From: Streptomyces liliiviolaceus
GTDB taxonomy: Bacteria > Actinomycetota > Actinomycetes > Streptomycetales > Streptomycetaceae
NCBI RefSeq assembly: GCF_018070025.1
Contig: NZ_JAGPYQ010000001.1
Coordinates: 3,472,001-3,536,000 of the forward strand
Reading direction: 5' to 3'
Length of the DNA stretch: 64,000 nucleotides
Positions 1 through 7,596 of this stretch are shown one piece after another. The position numbers were made by a program, and so were the translations under genes. Positions within the stretch are counted from its first letter, which is position 1. Every line of letters begins with the position of its first letter. The notes beneath the pieces were generated by a model. It saw nothing but the letters and a program-made list of their open reading frames with translations, was not told the origin of the DNA and did no database searches.

Positions 1-102
1 AACGCGCATGAAATGCTGATGTGGTGTGATGCGCAGGTGCCCGACCGCCTCCCTGGGACGGGAGCAGGCGGCCTGACCAGCAAGATTGGGTGGAAGCGGA
101 AG

Positions 103-1464
103 ATGGACAAGCAGCAGGAGTTCGTGCTCCGTACTTTGGAAGAGCGCGACATCCGTTTCGTACGCCTGTGGTTCACGGACGTGCTGGGCTTCCTCAAATC
201 GGTGGCCGTGGCCCCGGCGGAGCTGGAACAGGCCTTCGACGAGGGCATCGGCTTCGACGGATCCGCCATCGAGGGCTTCGCCCGCGTCTACGAGTCCGAC
301 ATGATCGCCAAGCCGGACCCGTCGACCTTCCAGGTGCTGCCGTGGCGGGCCGAGGCCCCCGGCACCGCCCGGATGTTCTGCGACATCCTGATGCCGGACG
401 GCTCGCCGTCCTTCGCGGACCCGCGGTACGTGCTGAAGCGGGCGCTGGCGAAGGCCTCCGACCAGGGCTTCACCTTCTACACCCACCCGGAGATCGAGTT
501 CTTCCTGCTGAAGGACAAGCCGACGGACGGCTCGCGGCCGACCCCGGCCGACAACTCCGGCTACTTCGACCACACCCCGCACAACGTCGGCATGGACTTC
601 CGCCGCCAGGCGATCACCATGCTGGAGTCGATGGGCATCTCGGTCGAGTTCTCGCACCACGAGGGCGCGCCGGGCCAGCAGGAGATCGACCTGCGGTACG
701 CGGACGCGCTGTCCACGGCCGACAACATCATGACGTTCCGGCTGGTCATGAAGCAGGTGGCGCTGGAGCAGGGCGTGCAGGCGACGTTCATGCCGAAGCC
801 GTTCAGCGAGCACCCGGGCTCGGGCATGCACACGCACCTCTCGCTCTTCGAGGGCGACCGCAACGCGTTCTACGAGTCGGGCTCCGAGTACCAGCTCTCC
901 AAGGTCGGCCGTTCCTTCATCGCGGGCCTGCTGAAGCACTCGGCGGAGATCGCCGCGATCACCAACCAGTGGGTCAACTCGTACAAGCGCATCTGGGGCG
1001 GCTCCGAGCGCACCGCGGGCGCGGGCGGCGAGGCGCCCTCGTACATCTGCTGGGGCCACAACAACCGCTCGGCCCTGGTCCGTGTCCCGATGTACAAGCC
1101 CGGCAAGACGGGCTCGGCGCGGGTGGAGGTCCGCTCGATCGACTCGGGCGCGAACCCCTACCTGACGTACGCGGTCCTGCTGACCGCCGGCCTCAAGGGC
1201 ATCGAAGAGGGCTACGAGCTGCCGCCGGGCGCCGACGACGACGTGTGGGCCCTCTCCGACGCGGAGCGCCGGGCGATGGGCATCGAGCCGCTGCCCCAGA
1301 ACCTGGGCGAGTCCCTGTCCCTGATGGAACGCAGCGAACTGGTCGCCGAAACCCTCGGCGAACACGTCTTCGACTTCTTCCTGCGCAACAAGCGCCAGGA
1401 GTGGGAGGAGTACCGCTCCGAGGTGACGGCGTTCGAACTGCGGAAGAACCTGCCGGTGCTGTAA
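103..1464 (+). CDS. glnA2: glutamine synthetase-like gamma-glutamylpolyamine synthetase GlnA2
   Basis: A 453-residue type I GS-family ligase. Visible GS motifs are HHEGAPGQQE near residue 184, FMPKPF near 228 and GSGMHTHLSL just after. Compared with GlnA in this window it has an extra stretch (GGSERTAGAGGEAP) after the NSYKR motif, where GlnA reads VPGFEAP. This marks it as a GlnA-like paralogue. The S. coelicolor orthologue (SCO2241, GlnA2) is known to glutamylate polyamines instead of ammonium; that function is transferred by orthology. The ATG at 103 is preferred over an in-frame ATG at 13 because the family starts at MDKQQEF. The leader holds a small hairpin at 45-71. The last 29 codons lie in the attachment repeat of the inserted element, so the gene end and TAA stop are element-derived. 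Confidence 0.9.
   Translation: MDKQQEFVLRTLEERDIRFVRLWFTDVLGFLKSVAVAPAELEQAFDEGIGFDGSAIEGFARVYESDMIAKPDPSTFQVLPWRAEAPGTARMFCDILMPDGSPSFADPRYVLKRALAKASDQGFTFYTHPEIEFFLLKDKPTDGSRPTPADNSGYFDHTPHNVGMDFRRQAITMLESMGISVEFSHHEGAPGQQEIDLRYADALSTADNIMTFRLVMKQVALEQGVQATFMPKPFSEHPGSGMHTHLSLFEGDRNAFYESGSEYQLSKVGRSFIAGLLKHSAEIAAITNQWVNSYKRIWGGSERTAGAGGEAPSYICWGHNNRSALVRVPMYKPGKTGSARVEVRSIDSGANPYLTYAVLLTAGLKGIEEGYELPPGADDDVWALSDAERRAMGIEPLPQNLGESLSLMERSELVAETLGEHVFDFFLRNKRQEWEEYRSEVTAFELRKNLPVL
1377..1463 (+). repeat. attL: left copy of the 87-bp attachment repeat
   Basis: This matches 17372-17458 at 86 of 87 positions. The only difference is G1431 against C17426, a synonymous GCG/GCC alanine codon. Identity stops at the third base of the stop codon (TAA here, TAG on the right). 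The copy lies inside glnA2. Because the sequence right after it is element DNA, strand exchange probably took place in the 54 identical bases 1377-1430. Confidence 0.9.
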
Positions 1465-1502
1465 GGGCAGGTCAGAGCGGGTTTTCTCGCCGGTCAGACG
1501 AG

Positions 1503-1531
1503 TGGGCCGACGGTCGCGTACCGTCGGCCCA
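1503..1531. terminator. element-borne terminator of glnA2
   Basis: A perfect 12-bp stem (TGGGCCGACGGT / ACCGTCGGCCCA) with a 5-nt loop lies between the convergent stops of glnA2 and int. It closely resembles the native hairpin at 17514-17542 beyond attR, so the element appears to carry both the gene end and a terminator. It can act in both directions. Confidence 0.8.
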
Positions 1532-1539
1532 ACCCTGTC

Positions 1540-2808
1540 TTACTGCCCCTGGGCCGTCTGTGGGCCGTCCGGTGCTGGATCGGGCCCCGCGTACAGGCTG
1601 TCCACGGCCATGCGAGCGCGCGCGTCGCTGTTCGGCATGAGGTGGGTGTAGACCCGGAGCGTGAACCCCGGGTCGTTGTGCCCGAGATAGCGGCTCAGCG
1701 CCTTGATGTTCTCCCCGGCGTTCAGCAAAACCGACGCGTAGAAGTGCCTCAGGGCGTGCATGCCGTGTTCGCGGGCCGCTTGGTGTCGCTCACCCGCCTC
1801 CGGCTCCGGCAGCACGCCGGCCGCTACGAGAGCGGGCTTCCAGGCGCGATCGTTGAAGTCGGTTCGGCGAACCGCGCCTGCACCATCAAGGCGGGTGAAC
1901 AGCAATTGCCGTGTCACCGGGCGGCCGTCCTGCCGGAGCCACGGCAGGGTGATTGAGACCGGCGGGAACGCCTTCATATGGCTTTTGAGGATGTCCGCCA
2001 CGCGGTCGGACAGAGGAACGTCACGAAGCTTGTTGCGCTTCGGCGGACCGAACACGAGTCCCCCGGTCGTCACCTTGACCTGGTTCACGACGTGCAGCCA
2101 CCCGGAGTCAAAGTCGATTTCGTCCACGGGTAGTCCGAAGATCTCCCCTTGCCGCAACCCGCATCCTGCCCCGAGGTCGACCGCCGCACGGAAGCGCTCG
2201 GGCAGAGCCTCCCGGACGCCGAAGACGCGTTCAGCCGCCCACGGCACCACACGGCCGGTTCCCGGCGCAGGAGGGCGTACGGACTGTGCGCGGCACGGGT
2301 TCTTCAATAGGTGACCGTCATCGACGGCCGCGTTGAGGATCGTCGACACGCTGTTGTAGATCACCCGTCGGTACGACGACGCGGGTATGGCCCGCTCCAA
2401 CTCGCTCAGCCAGTCCCGGATGTGCTCCGGCTTGAAGGAACCGAGAGGGCGCGTGCCGATATAGGGAATCGCGTGACCGCGAACGGAAGAGGTGACCGTT
2501 TCACGGGTTGTCAGGTCGGTGGTCTGGGTGCTCAGCCACTTCTCGGCGTACTGCCCGAACGTCGTTCGGCCGGCGGCAGGGTCCACGTAGGTGCCGCTGT
2601 CCATGTCGGCTTCCGTCTTCGTGAGCCACTTCTCGGCGAGCCGCTTCTGTCCGTCGGGGTAGCTCTTGGACTTCTCGGTGCCGTCGGGGCCGATGTAGCG
2701 GGCCCGGTAGCGCAGGCCGGTGCCGTGGCGGTCGCTTTTGACGCGGGTGGTCTTGCCCTGGGCGTTGGTGTTGGTCTTGTACCAGCGGTCTTGGATGTGG
2801 CCTGCCAT
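1540..2808 (-). CDS. int: tyrosine recombinase / integrase
   Basis: A 422-residue phage-type integrase that should join the attP of the circular element to the glnA2 3' end. An N-terminal arm-binding-type region (about 1-75) and a SAM-like core-binding domain (about 82-170) precede the catalytic domain. The catalytic residues are visible: R219 (GLRQGE), H351 and R354 (HALRH), H377 (LGH) and the nucleophile Y387 (VYTHL). It is full length for AICE integrases. The gene is convergent with glnA2 and adjacent to attL. A 17-bp perfect hairpin separates its start from the upstream xis gene, so its expression may be insulated from the rep-xis transcript. Confidence 0.95.
   Translation of the reverse strand: MAGHIQDRWYKTNTNAQGKTTRVKSDRHGTGLRYRARYIGPDGTEKSKSYPDGQKRLAEKWLTKTEADMDSGTYVDPAAGRTTFGQYAEKWLSTQTTDLTTRETVTSSVRGHAIPYIGTRPLGSFKPEHIRDWLSELERAIPASSYRRVIYNSVSTILNAAVDDGHLLKNPCRAQSVRPPAPGTGRVVPWAAERVFGVREALPERFRAAVDLGAGCGLRQGEIFGLPVDEIDFDSGWLHVVNQVKVTTGGLVFGPPKRNKLRDVPLSDRVADILKSHMKAFPPVSITLPWLRQDGRPVTRQLLFTRLDGAGAVRRTDFNDRAWKPALVAAGVLPEPEAGERHQAAREHGMHALRHFYASVLLNAGENIKALSRYLGHNDPGFTLRVYTHLMPNSDARARMAVDSLYAGPDPAPDGPQTAQGQ
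1551..1569 (+). repeat. 19-bp direct repeat flanking attP, left copy (candidate integrase arm site)
   Basis: GGGCCGTCTGTGGGCCGTC occurs here and at 17249-17267 in the same orientation. Each copy is two GGGCCGTC octamers spaced by TGT. In the circular element the copies would lie about 90 and 105 bp on either side of the core repeat, a layout typical of arm-type sites. This copy is inside the 3' end of int. Confidence 0.5.
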
Positions 2809-2831
2809 GTGGCGGCGGTCCTCTCGACATG

Positions 2832-2869
2832 CAGCAGGGAGAGCCGCCGGGTGGCGGCTCTCCCTGCTG
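2832..2869 (-). terminator. 17-bp perfect hairpin between xis and int
   Basis: CAGCAGGGAGAGCCGCC (2832-2848) pairs perfectly with 2853-2869 around a GGGT loop. It lies 18 bp past the xis stop and about 24 bp ahead of the int ATG. It is most simply the terminator of the rep-xis transcript, but could also act as an int leader attenuator. No T-run follows, as is usual in Streptomyces. Confidence 0.7.
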
Positions 2870-2887
2870 TCTGCGGTAGTTGCGGGA

Positions 2888-3145
2888 TCAGGCGGCGGCC
2901 TGGTCGTCGGTCTTGCGATCAGTGACGTAGTCGTGGACGTCGGCGGGGTCGTAGCGCAGGTGTTTCCCGATGCGGAATCCGGGTGGTCCGGTGCGCTTCT
3001 TGTGCCACTGGTAGACGGTCTCTTTGGGCACTTTGAACATCACGGCGATGTCATCGGGGGTCAGGTACTGGTCTGGAAGGCCGCGCCGGAGGGTGGCGAA
3101 GGGGTCGGCACGGACGGGGGCGGATGCGCTCACTGCGTCCTCCAC
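2888..3145 (-). CDS. xis: excisionase, MerR-like helix-turn-helix (HTH_17 type)
   Basis: An 85-residue protein with one winged helix-turn-helix of the excisionase/HTH_17 type. The recognisable core is YLTPDDIAVMF near residue 27, then VPKETVYQWHKK and a wing FRIGKHLRY. Such proteins bend attachment-site DNA and direct the integrase toward excision. The gene sits between the replication helicase and int, as in other AICEs. A large inverted repeat lies immediately upstream at 3165-3233. Confidence 0.85.
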   Translation of the reverse strand: MEDAVSASAPVRADPFATLRRGLPDQYLTPDDIAVMFKVPKETVYQWHKKRTGPPGFRIGKHLRYDPADVHDYVTDRKTDDQAAA

Positions 3146-3164
3146 AAGGTGGAATCACATTGCT

Positions 3165-3233
3165 CTGAGTCGTGACTCATCGCGACTCAGAGCAGGTTGG
3201 CGGGGTCTTGAGTCGCGATGAGTCACGACTCAG
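3165..3233. repeat. 25-bp inverted repeat at the rep-xis junction
   Basis: Arms 3165-3189 and 3209-3233 are perfect reverse complements with a 19-bp spacer. Each arm is itself built from TGAGTCG and CGACTCA half-sites, so the GAGTC core recurs several times in 69 bp. The right arm overlaps the last codons and stop of the helicase gene; the left arm is just upstream of xis. It may be an iteron-type replication origin or an operator. Confidence 0.6.
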
Positions 3234-4647
3234 GCGAATGTGGTTCGCGCTGGTTGAGGGTGATTCCGCTGTAGGTGGCGACCTGTTGCCCGTAGGCGTC
3301 GCGGGGGCGGGTGCGGTTGAGCTGGGGAACCACGGAGAGCAGGTTGCGGCCGAAGACCTGCTTGGTGCCGGCGCGGACGCCGTTGTCCTCGGCCCACTCG
3401 CGCCAGACCGTCCACAGCGCGTCCACGGGGACGCTGCATGTCGGGCCGGTCGCGCAGCGTTCACGGACGAACGCGCTGGTGGGTGAGGCGGTGTCTTGCA
3501 TGGTGGTGACCGCTTCACGGCTGGACTTCGGTTCCGTGATCCGGCCCGTCTGCTGGAGCCGGGCGAGGCCTTCCAGAGCCCAGTTGAGGATGCCGGGCAT
3601 CTCCGTGGTGAGCTTGTCCATGAGGGTGGGATCTTCCTTGCCCAGCCACGACACGGTCATGTTGAGCAGCACGAACCGTTTGGCGATGACGCCTGAGGAG
3701 TCGCCGAAGTGCGGCAGCTCGTTGGACAGGATCATCAGCCGGGTGGGCAGCTTGCCGGTCCACACGGCGCGGTACTTGCGGTCCACGTCGATCGTGTCTT
3801 CACCAGAGATCGTCAGGAGTCGTTCAACGACCTGGCTGTTGTTGCTGTTGCCGTCCAGCCGGGCGTCCGAGATGACGGCGAGCGGCTTGCCCACGAGGGT
3901 GGACAGACCGAAGTTCGTGCCGAGTCCGGCGAGGGTGGGCCCGGCCAAGTTCTCCTTGCCGACCAGTTCTTTGAGGACGCGGGCGATGGTGCCTTTGCCG
4001 GATCGTGTGGGGCCGACCATGAGGAGGATCTTCTGCTGGTCGGTGCGGCCGGACAGGACGTAGCCGAACCACTCCTGAACAGCGTGGACGGCGTCGGGGT
4101 CGTCGGGCCACAACTGCGCCAGGAAGCGTTCCCACGTTGGTGCGGCGGCGGTGGGGTCGTAGGTGAAGGGGACGGAGACGAGGTTGAAGAATCCGGGACT
4201 GTGCGGCAGGAGCGCGCGGTCACGAATCCTCAGCAGTCCGTTCTCACACGCCACGATCGGGCTTTCCTCCTGCTCGCCGGCGCCCTGGTTGTCGAGCCAT
4301 GCGGGGGCGTCCAGGTCGGTGGGCAGGAGCGTGATCGAGCCGAGCGCGTCCAGCAGGTTGCTGATCTTCTGCTTGGTCGGTGCCCAGTCGCGTTCCTCGG
4401 TCTGCCCGTCCTTGACGGGCACCCGGTAGAGAGCGTGCTCAAGACGCTCGTACATCGCTGCGCGCACCTGCGCTTCGTCGAACTCGCGCCAGCAGGTGCC
4501 GTTCCAGCGCATCCAGGACGCGCGCCAGCGCCGGTAGATGAGCTGTTCGTCCTCGGTCTCCCAGTCGGGCAGCAGACGACGGGCGACGGCCATGGGGTGG
4601 GACGGCGCGGGAAGTTCCTCGGTCTCGGTGGCAGGCTGCTTCATCAT
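3223..4647 (-). CDS. superfamily 3 (D5/P4-like) replication helicase
   Basis: A 474-residue replication protein resembling the helicase half of phage P4 alpha and D5-type primases. Counted from the chosen ATG, the Walker A motif GPTRSGKGT is at 212-220, a Walker B-like LAVISDAR near 256-263, and SF3 motif C LMILSNELP near 304-312. The ATG at 4647 is chosen because GGGAGGG lies upstream and it overlaps the stop of the preceding ORF (ATGATGA), implying translational coupling; the in-frame extension to 4821 is mostly antisense-like arginine-rich residues. With the prim-pol two genes upstream it forms a split RepPP-like initiator for episomal replication of the excised element. Confidence 0.85.
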   Translation of the reverse strand: MMKQPATETEELPAPSHPMAVARRLLPDWETEDEQLIYRRWRASWMRWNGTCWREFDEAQVRAAMYERLEHALYRVPVKDGQTEERDWAPTKQKISNLLDALGSITLLPTDLDAPAWLDNQGAGEQEESPIVACENGLLRIRDRALLPHSPGFFNLVSVPFTYDPTAAAPTWERFLAQLWPDDPDAVHAVQEWFGYVLSGRTDQQKILLMVGPTRSGKGTIARVLKELVGKENLAGPTLAGLGTNFGLSTLVGKPLAVISDARLDGNSNNSQVVERLLTISGEDTIDVDRKYRAVWTGKLPTRLMILSNELPHFGDSSGVIAKRFVLLNMTVSWLGKEDPTLMDKLTTEMPGILNWALEGLARLQQTGRITEPKSSREAVTTMQDTASPTSAFVRERCATGPTCSVPVDALWTVWREWAEDNGVRAGTKQVFGRNLLSVVPQLNRTRPRDAYGQQVATYSGITLNQREPHSPES

Positions 4648-4991
4648 GCGGCGGCCCTCCCTTCCCGGGGGGTGCGAAGCGGGCATGCGTCGCGGTGGTC
4701 GGTGTGCTCGATGATCAGGGCCAGGACGCGCCGCCGGCCGAACGCCCGCCGCTCCCACCCACACGCGCACCGCGAGGACGCGGTGGGGGTGGCGCCGTAC
4801 GGGGCGCAGATGGTCAGCCACGCGACCGGGTAGCGGCCGTCTGCGGTCTGTCGGTCAGGGAGAACAGCAGTGGGGACGCCTTCGGCGACGCCCTTCGAGT
4901 CGCCTACGGCCGTCCGGGGTCCGGCAGGTGCGGCGGCCTGCGGACCGGTGGGGTGCCGGGTGAGGCTCTTAGAGGGGAGAGGGTTGGTCAT
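4644..4991 (-). CDS. small cysteine/histidine-rich protein of the replication operon
   Basis: A 115-residue protein of unknown function between the primase and the helicase. It overlaps both by 4 bp (ATGA), so it belongs to the replication operon. The C-terminal half has a run of candidate metal ligands: C at CAPYG, C-x-C at RCACGW, then H, H and C at EHTDHRDACP. The N-terminal half is low complexity. A zinc-binding accessory role in replication is an inference from position only. Confidence 0.65.
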   Translation of the reverse strand: MTNPLPSKSLTRHPTGPQAAAPAGPRTAVGDSKGVAEGVPTAVLPDRQTADGRYPVAWLTICAPYGATPTASSRCACGWERRAFGRRRVLALIIEHTDHRDACPLRTPREGRAAA

Positions 4992-5896
4992 GCGGCCCTG
5001 CCCCGCGGGGAGTTGTGGGTGATCGACCAGTCCAGCGCGCGGCGGATCACGTCGTCGTAGTAGCGCTGTGGCTGTGTGGCGTTGGCCCCCGCCGCTCCCC
5101 TAAGAGCCTGCTCAACCACAGATCGGGCGAGGTCGCCGGACGCGACGAACCGTCCCAGAGCCCGTGCGGCTCGTAGGAGGGTGGCGTTGCGGGTGCCGTC
5201 GGCGGCGGTGGCCACGTTCCGCACCTCACAGTCGAGTGCTACGTCCGCGTATCGGCGTGATTGCCCCGCTACGACCCCTGTAGGAGCCTGTACTGGCTTG
5301 GGGGCGGGTTGAAGGATGCTCAGCAGCCACGCGGGCACCGGGGCCGCCACAGAGCCGCCTATGGCTTCGTACGGTCCGGAGGGGGTGGTGCTGCCCGCGG
5401 CGACGACATATCCACCGCACGCTCGGGTGTCGACCAACGGAGCGATGCTGCCTGCCGTGTTGGTCAGCCGCACGCCGTCCGGTGCGGTGAAGTACAGGTG
5501 CTGTCCGCCGCTCGCGGTCCGGGTCCGGTAGGTGTGGGGGACGGCGTGGCCGGTGTGCTCGCAGAGCGCCTCAAAGGTCGTCACGCCGTCAGGCGTGCCC
5601 GCATCGCCCTTGTCTTGGCTCTTGTCCTTGGGCACGTCCAGATCGACGACGACCAGCCGTGACGGACCGGTGGCGATACCGACGTTGAACGGCCCATGTG
5701 ACCAGGCCACACGGATACGGTCCGGGTCCGTCGTGGCCCGCTGCTCCCACTTGGCATGGCCGCTCGCGCAAGGGCCGGTGCCTGGGCACGACGTTTCGCC
5801 GTGCAGGGCCGGCCGCTTACTGCCGACCCGGAGCGGGAAGACGTACCAGCCTCGCTCTGTGGCGCTCATGGCCGCGTTCAGGAGGTGCTCGCTCAT
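4988..5896 (-). CDS. bifunctional DNA primase/polymerase (prim-pol, AEP superfamily)
   Basis: A 302-residue archaeo-eukaryotic-type primase/polymerase. The catalytic acidic pair is in VVVDLDVPK near residue 84-92; SGGQHLYF near 130 and the R-x-CGGYVVAAGS block near 160 are family motifs. The GWYVFPL start after an N-terminal helix is also typical. The C-terminal 100 residues are helical. Its stop overlaps the next gene by 4 bp and its start overlaps the stop of the upstream gene. Together with the SF3 helicase it should initiate replication of the circular form, a role known for RepPP-type AICEs. Confidence 0.88.
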   Translation of the reverse strand: MSEHLLNAAMSATERGWYVFPLRVGSKRPALHGETSCPGTGPCASGHAKWEQRATTDPDRIRVAWSHGPFNVGIATGPSRLVVVDLDVPKDKSQDKGDAGTPDGVTTFEALCEHTGHAVPHTYRTRTASGGQHLYFTAPDGVRLTNTAGSIAPLVDTRACGGYVVAAGSTTPSGPYEAIGGSVAAPVPAWLLSILQPAPKPVQAPTGVVAGQSRRYADVALDCEVRNVATAADGTRNATLLRAARALGRFVASGDLARSVVEQALRGAAGANATQPQRYYDDVIRRALDWSITHNSPRGRAA

Positions 5897-6264
5897 GCCG
5901 CAACCTCCGGGTGAAGGTAGGCGACCAGCTTGCCCAGCGCGCGGGCATAGGCGATCTCGGAGCGGGTGGACGTGCCGATACGGGTTCCGACGACGATGAC
6001 CTGATCGGCAAGCCGGATCTTCGCCTTGTGGAGCCGGTCAAGCCGGTCTTTCAACAGGTCGGCGTCGGTGGGGTCGGCCCACAGGAGATGCGGTTGTTTC
6101 ATGTTGCAGCCGACTGAGAGGACGATCCGGCCCATGGCGGTCTGCCTGAGATTGGTCTCGGTGAACTCATCCATGAACTCGGTGGATCCGCACAGAACGA
6201 CGATCAGCGGCATGTCCGCGAGGGGTGCGGCGAGGGCTCGCCGGATGGGGGTGAGTTGGGTCAT
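5893..6264 (-). CDS. DUF4406 / nucleoside 2-deoxyribosyltransferase-like protein
   Basis: A 123-residue protein with a Rossmann-like nucleoside deoxyribosyltransferase fold signature: PLIVVLCGSTEF near residue 19, VIVVGTRIG near 89, and STRSEIAYA, whose glutamate matches the catalytic or binding position of that superfamily. It may act on nucleotides, but no substrate can be named. The start has AGGAG 9 nt upstream. It is the first gene of the replication operon and overlaps the primase by 4 bp. It is preceded by the conserved leader hairpin at 6304-6340. Confidence 0.65.
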   Translation of the reverse strand: MTQLTPIRRALAAPLADMPLIVVLCGSTEFMDEFTETNLRQTAMGRIVLSVGCNMKQPHLLWADPTDADLLKDRLDRLHKAKIRLADQVIVVGTRIGTSTRSEIAYARALGKLVAYLHPEVAA

Positions 6265-6285
6265 GCTGGAGTTCTCCTGTTTCTG

Positions 6286-6340
6286 TCGAAGGGACGGAGA
6301 ACCGGGGCGGTCGCGGTCTTTGGCGAGAGGCGACCGCCCC
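6286..6340 (-). promoter_or_regulatory. leader hairpin copy A with conserved 15-nt loop
   Basis: An 11-bp perfect stem (6304-6314 with 6330-6340) encloses a loop that reads CTCTCGCCAAAGACC on the minus strand. On the RNA it is followed by TCCCTTCGA and the ribosome binding site of the DUF4406 gene. The same loop, stem position and downstream motif occur in copies B (11767-11818) and C (12677-12737). It starts 8 bp after the stop of the upstream gene, so a terminator role is also possible. Confidence 0.7.
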
Positions 6341-6348
6341 AGCCACGT

Positions 6349-6828
6349 CTAGCCGTGGAAGTGATTGCGCTTGATCACGGCCTTGCGGATGTGGAAGGTG
6401 TTGCCGCCGTTGTGGCCGCTCGCGCTGAACACCTGCACCGCCACCCAACCGCCGAAGATCACGGCGGCGAGGATGACGAGCTGGGTGATCAGGGCGGTCA
6501 GTGCGGTGATGAACGCGGTCAGCAGGAAGAGGCCGCCGCACACCGCGCCGAACCCGATCCCTCCGAGGGCGATGTTCACCGCCGTGCGCGAGACGGCCGG
6601 CTTGGCCGCGAGGGGTTCGGGCTTGGCGGGCTCGATGGAGTAGCCGGTGACGACGCGACCGTCCGGTAGGACGACGCTCGTCACCGCCGGGATGCTGCTC
6701 GGCTGTACCGGTACGAGCGGCGCGGCGTGCTGAATCGGGGCGAGGGGCATCGGGTGGTGGACTTCCAGGGCCGCCGCGTCACGCACGGCCGGATGCTGCC
6801 GGTCGTAGGGCGTGGTGGGATCGTTCAC
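6349..6828 (-). CDS. two-segment membrane protein (Spd-like, AICE-specific)
   Basis: A 159-residue protein with a proline-rich cytoplasmic N-terminal part, a VLPDGRVVTGY motif near residue 55, and a long hydrophobic stretch (about 83-137) that can form two membrane spans. The C-terminal tail FHIRKAVIKRNHFHG is basic. It overlaps the upstream ORF by 4 bp. Small membrane proteins next to tra genes in Streptomyces elements are often intermycelial spread (Spd) proteins. That role is inferred from position and topology, not from a recognised domain. Confidence 0.7.
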   Translation of the reverse strand: MNDPTTPYDRQHPAVRDAAALEVHHPMPLAPIQHAAPLVPVQPSSIPAVTSVVLPDGRVVTGYSIEPAKPEPLAAKPAVSRTAVNIALGGIGFGAVCGGLFLLTAFITALTALITQLVILAAVIFGGWVAVQVFSASGHNGGNTFHIRKAVIKRNHFHG

Positions 6829-7076
6829 TTTGTACCCCCAGCGAGGTAGGCGCGGCCCGCGGCGGTCGCCTTCACGGGATCGGTGTGGCCGTTGCCGATG
6901 TCGACGAGCCCGAGGGCGGCCAGCGGGTGAAAGGTGCGGTCGTTGACCGTGTACTGCGTGCCATCAAGGCGCCAGCGGCCACAAGGCGCGTGGTGGAACA
7001 GGATTCCGTGGCCGTCGTCTTGGTCAGCGATGGTCTGCAACAGCGTGAGAACGGCGCGCGAAAGTTTGATGGTCAT
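6825..7076 (-). CDS. small winged-helix-like hypothetical protein
   Basis: An 83-residue protein. The pattern of an N-terminal helix (LSRAVLTLLQTIADQ), a middle WRLDGTQYTVNDRTFHPLAALGLV and a C-terminal VKATAAGRAYL resembles a degenerate winged helix with the usual LxxLGLV...TxxGRAYL layout. I do not recognise the family. It overlaps the downstream membrane protein gene by 4 bp and lies 12 bp from the upstream one, so it is part of the spread/transfer operon. Confidence 0.6.
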   Translation of the reverse strand: MTIKLSRAVLTLLQTIADQDDGHGILFHHAPCGRWRLDGTQYTVNDRTFHPLAALGLVDIGNGHTDPVKATAAGRAYLAGGTK

Positions 7077-7088
7077 GGGTGCCTCCCG

Positions 7089-7283
7089 TCAGTTGCCGAG
7101 AGCGGACAGGGCGTCGGCGGACGCCTGCACGAGGTTGCGGATGGGCTCGTACGCACCGGTCCCAGCGGCGAAGAACCCGAAGAGGAACAGCACGATGGCC
7201 GCGCCCCCTCCGGCGGACTTGGTCTTGACGGCGAGGGCGGACGCGGCGCCGAACAGCAGCACGGCGGAAATGTTGAGGATCAT
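7089..7283 (-). CDS. small membrane protein (SpdA-like)
   Basis: A 64-residue protein with two hydrophobic segments, ISAVLLFGAASALAV (about 5-19) and AAIVLFLFGFFAA (about 28-40), and an amphipathic C-terminal helix. The ATG at 7283 overlaps the stop of the upstream zinc-protein gene (ATGA). A longer in-frame reading is only the shadow of that gene. Topology and position match small spread proteins of Streptomyces conjugative elements, but no motif proves it. Confidence 0.6.
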   Translation of the reverse strand: MILNISAVLLFGAASALAVKTKSAGGGAAIVLFLFGFFAAGTGAYEPIRNLVQASADALSALGN

Positions 7284-7558
7284 CGGGAGCCTTCCGGGCG
7301 CGGGGTGTCGGTGCCGGCGCGGTAGATGCGGGCCCACCGGTTGTAGAGCCAGCGGCCCACTCGGATGCGCTTGCCGGTCGCGTGGCAGCGGCGGCAGTCC
7401 TTGCCGCGCTTGGGCCGTCCCTTGCGGTCGGTCTTCAGCGCGTGGCCCATGCCGCGGCACTTGCGGCAGTTGCCGAACGGCGAGCCAGCACACACCGCGA
7501 TATAACAGAGAGTGACGCCGAGAATCAGGGTGATAGCGAGCAGGGCAGGGGTCATCAC
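7280..7558 (-). CDS. membrane-anchored zinc-ribbon protein (DnaJ-like CxxCxG motifs)
   Basis: A 92-residue protein with one N-terminal membrane segment (residues 5-24) followed by two CxxC units, CRKCRGMG and CRRCHATGKR, arranged like a DnaJ-type zinc ribbon. A basic C-terminal region follows. It overlaps the next small membrane gene by 4 bp. The family is common in actinomycete mobile elements; its role is unknown to me. The pair of CxxC motifs makes zinc binding likely. Confidence 0.7.
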   Translation of the reverse strand: MMTPALLAITLILGVTLCYIAVCAGSPFGNCRKCRGMGHALKTDRKGRPKRGKDCRRCHATGKRIRVGRWLYNRWARIYRAGTDTPRPEGSR

Positions 7559-7596
7559 GGGCCCTTCCAGGCGGGTTTCCAGGGTTTCCGCAGGTG

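Noticed and set aside
1377..1463. tRNA gene as the integration target
   Set aside because: The repeat translates as the GS C-terminus and no cloverleaf is present; the target is coding DNA.
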